In this document: positions 4,900 through 5,020 of the stretch, piece by piece
How positions within the stretch are numbered: position 1 is the first letter of the stretch
Layout: the number at the start of each line of letters is the position of its first letter
NCBI GenBank assembly: GCA_003552765.1
Contig: PUOI01000242.1
Location: forward strand, 1-5,020
DNA length: 5,020 nucleotides
Reading direction: 5' to 3'
Origin: Candidatus Hydrogenedentota bacterium
GTDB taxonomy: Bacteria; Hydrogenedentota; Hydrogenedentia; Hydrogenedentales; SLHB01
The notes under the pieces: generated by a model
Database searches by the model: none
What the model was told of the DNA's origin: nothing
What the model saw: only the letters and a program-made list of their open reading frames with translations
Position numbers and translations under genes: made by a program

Positions 4900-5020
4900 G
4901 GCTCCTCGTCATTCTGAGTGGAATCCGTCGAGATGCTGAGCCATGCTCAGGCCGGGCGTCCGGACAGGAGCAGCGGCATGCGCGGCGACGAGATTCTGCT
5001 GTTGGGCATTGGCATCCAGC
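4900..5020 (+). mobile_element. Left end of a probable ISL3-family insertion sequence
   Basis: The sequence from 4900 begins GGCTCCTCGTCATTCTGAGT, which resembles the GGCTCTTC-like termini of ISL3 elements. A reading frame with a good ribosome binding site starts 78 bp inside, the usual distance for an IS. Between them lie a 6-bp hairpin (CTGAGC-CAT-GCTCAG, 4936-4950) and the palindrome GTCCGGAC (4958-4965). GC content returns to a high level compared with the pilin genes. The element continues past the window. Identification rests on the terminus and the first residues only. Confidence 0.55.
4978..5020 (+). CDS. Probable ISL3-family transposase, N-terminal start only
   Basis: Fourteen codons are visible, reading M-R-G-D-E-I-L-L-L-G-I-G-I-Q, preceded by AGGAG (4966-4970) 7 nt before the ATG. 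The pattern of a short polar start followed by L-x-L-G-[IL]-x-[IL] resembles the beginning of ISL3-type transposases, where an S-P-W motif and then a zinc-binding cysteine region follow. Those diagnostic parts are outside the window. The call depends mainly on the IS-like terminus upstream. Confidence 0.5.
   Translation, partial: MRGDEILLLGIGIQ

Noticed and set aside
4874..4939. Short GTG frame running from the pilW 3' flank into the IS end, as remnant of a disrupted gene
   Set aside because: There is no ribosome binding site, only about 21 codons, and no similarity to a pilin or PilY1 start that I can recognise.

Overview
The window looks like chromosomal DNA of a GC-rich gammaproteobacterium. 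It carries a FimS/AlgZ-AlgR type two-component pair followed by a type IV pilus (T4P) minor pilin cluster, a pairing known from Pseudomonas and relatives. The species cannot be named from this sequence; a Chromatiales/Ectothiorhodospiraceae-like lineage is only a guess.

Layout, all on the + strand. Positions 1-132 are the 3' end of a LytS-type sensor histidine kinase gene, which overlaps by ATGA the gene for an AlgR-like response regulator (REC plus LytTR, 129-830). A 235-bp noncoding region follows (831-1065). It holds a near-consensus AlgR-type box and an A/T-centred dyad. The pilus genes come next: a very long PilX-type protein (1066-2484), a 162-bp gap, then pilE, a fimT/gspH-type gene, pilV and pilW (2647-4853), each overlapping the next by a few bases. 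Forty-six bases after pilW, an AT-rich octamer and a GGCTCCTC terminus mark the probable left end of an ISL3-like insertion sequence. Its transposase reading frame starts at 4978 and runs off the window.

How the parts would work together: the minor pilins PilE, FimT/FimU, PilV, PilW and PilX are known to form the priming complex at the tip of the T4P. PilX is the tip-most subunit of the set and normally works with the adhesin PilY1, which is absent here. In P. aeruginosa, AlgR activates the minor pilin operon directly. Here the regulator lies immediately upstream of the pilins with an AlgR-like box between them, which suggests local wiring.

Unusual points: the gene order differs from the familiar fimU-pilV-pilW-pilX-pilY1-pilE order, with pilX first. 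PilX is more than twice the usual length and has a Gly/beta-rich C-terminal region. PilW has a six-cysteine cluster and a G9 tract that could allow phase variation. The regulator gene has a G8 tract in its DNA-binding domain and a sharply bounded C-depleted segment. Base composition drops strongly from the regulator gene to the pilin genes. No RNA gene, CRISPR array or clear intrinsic terminator was seen.
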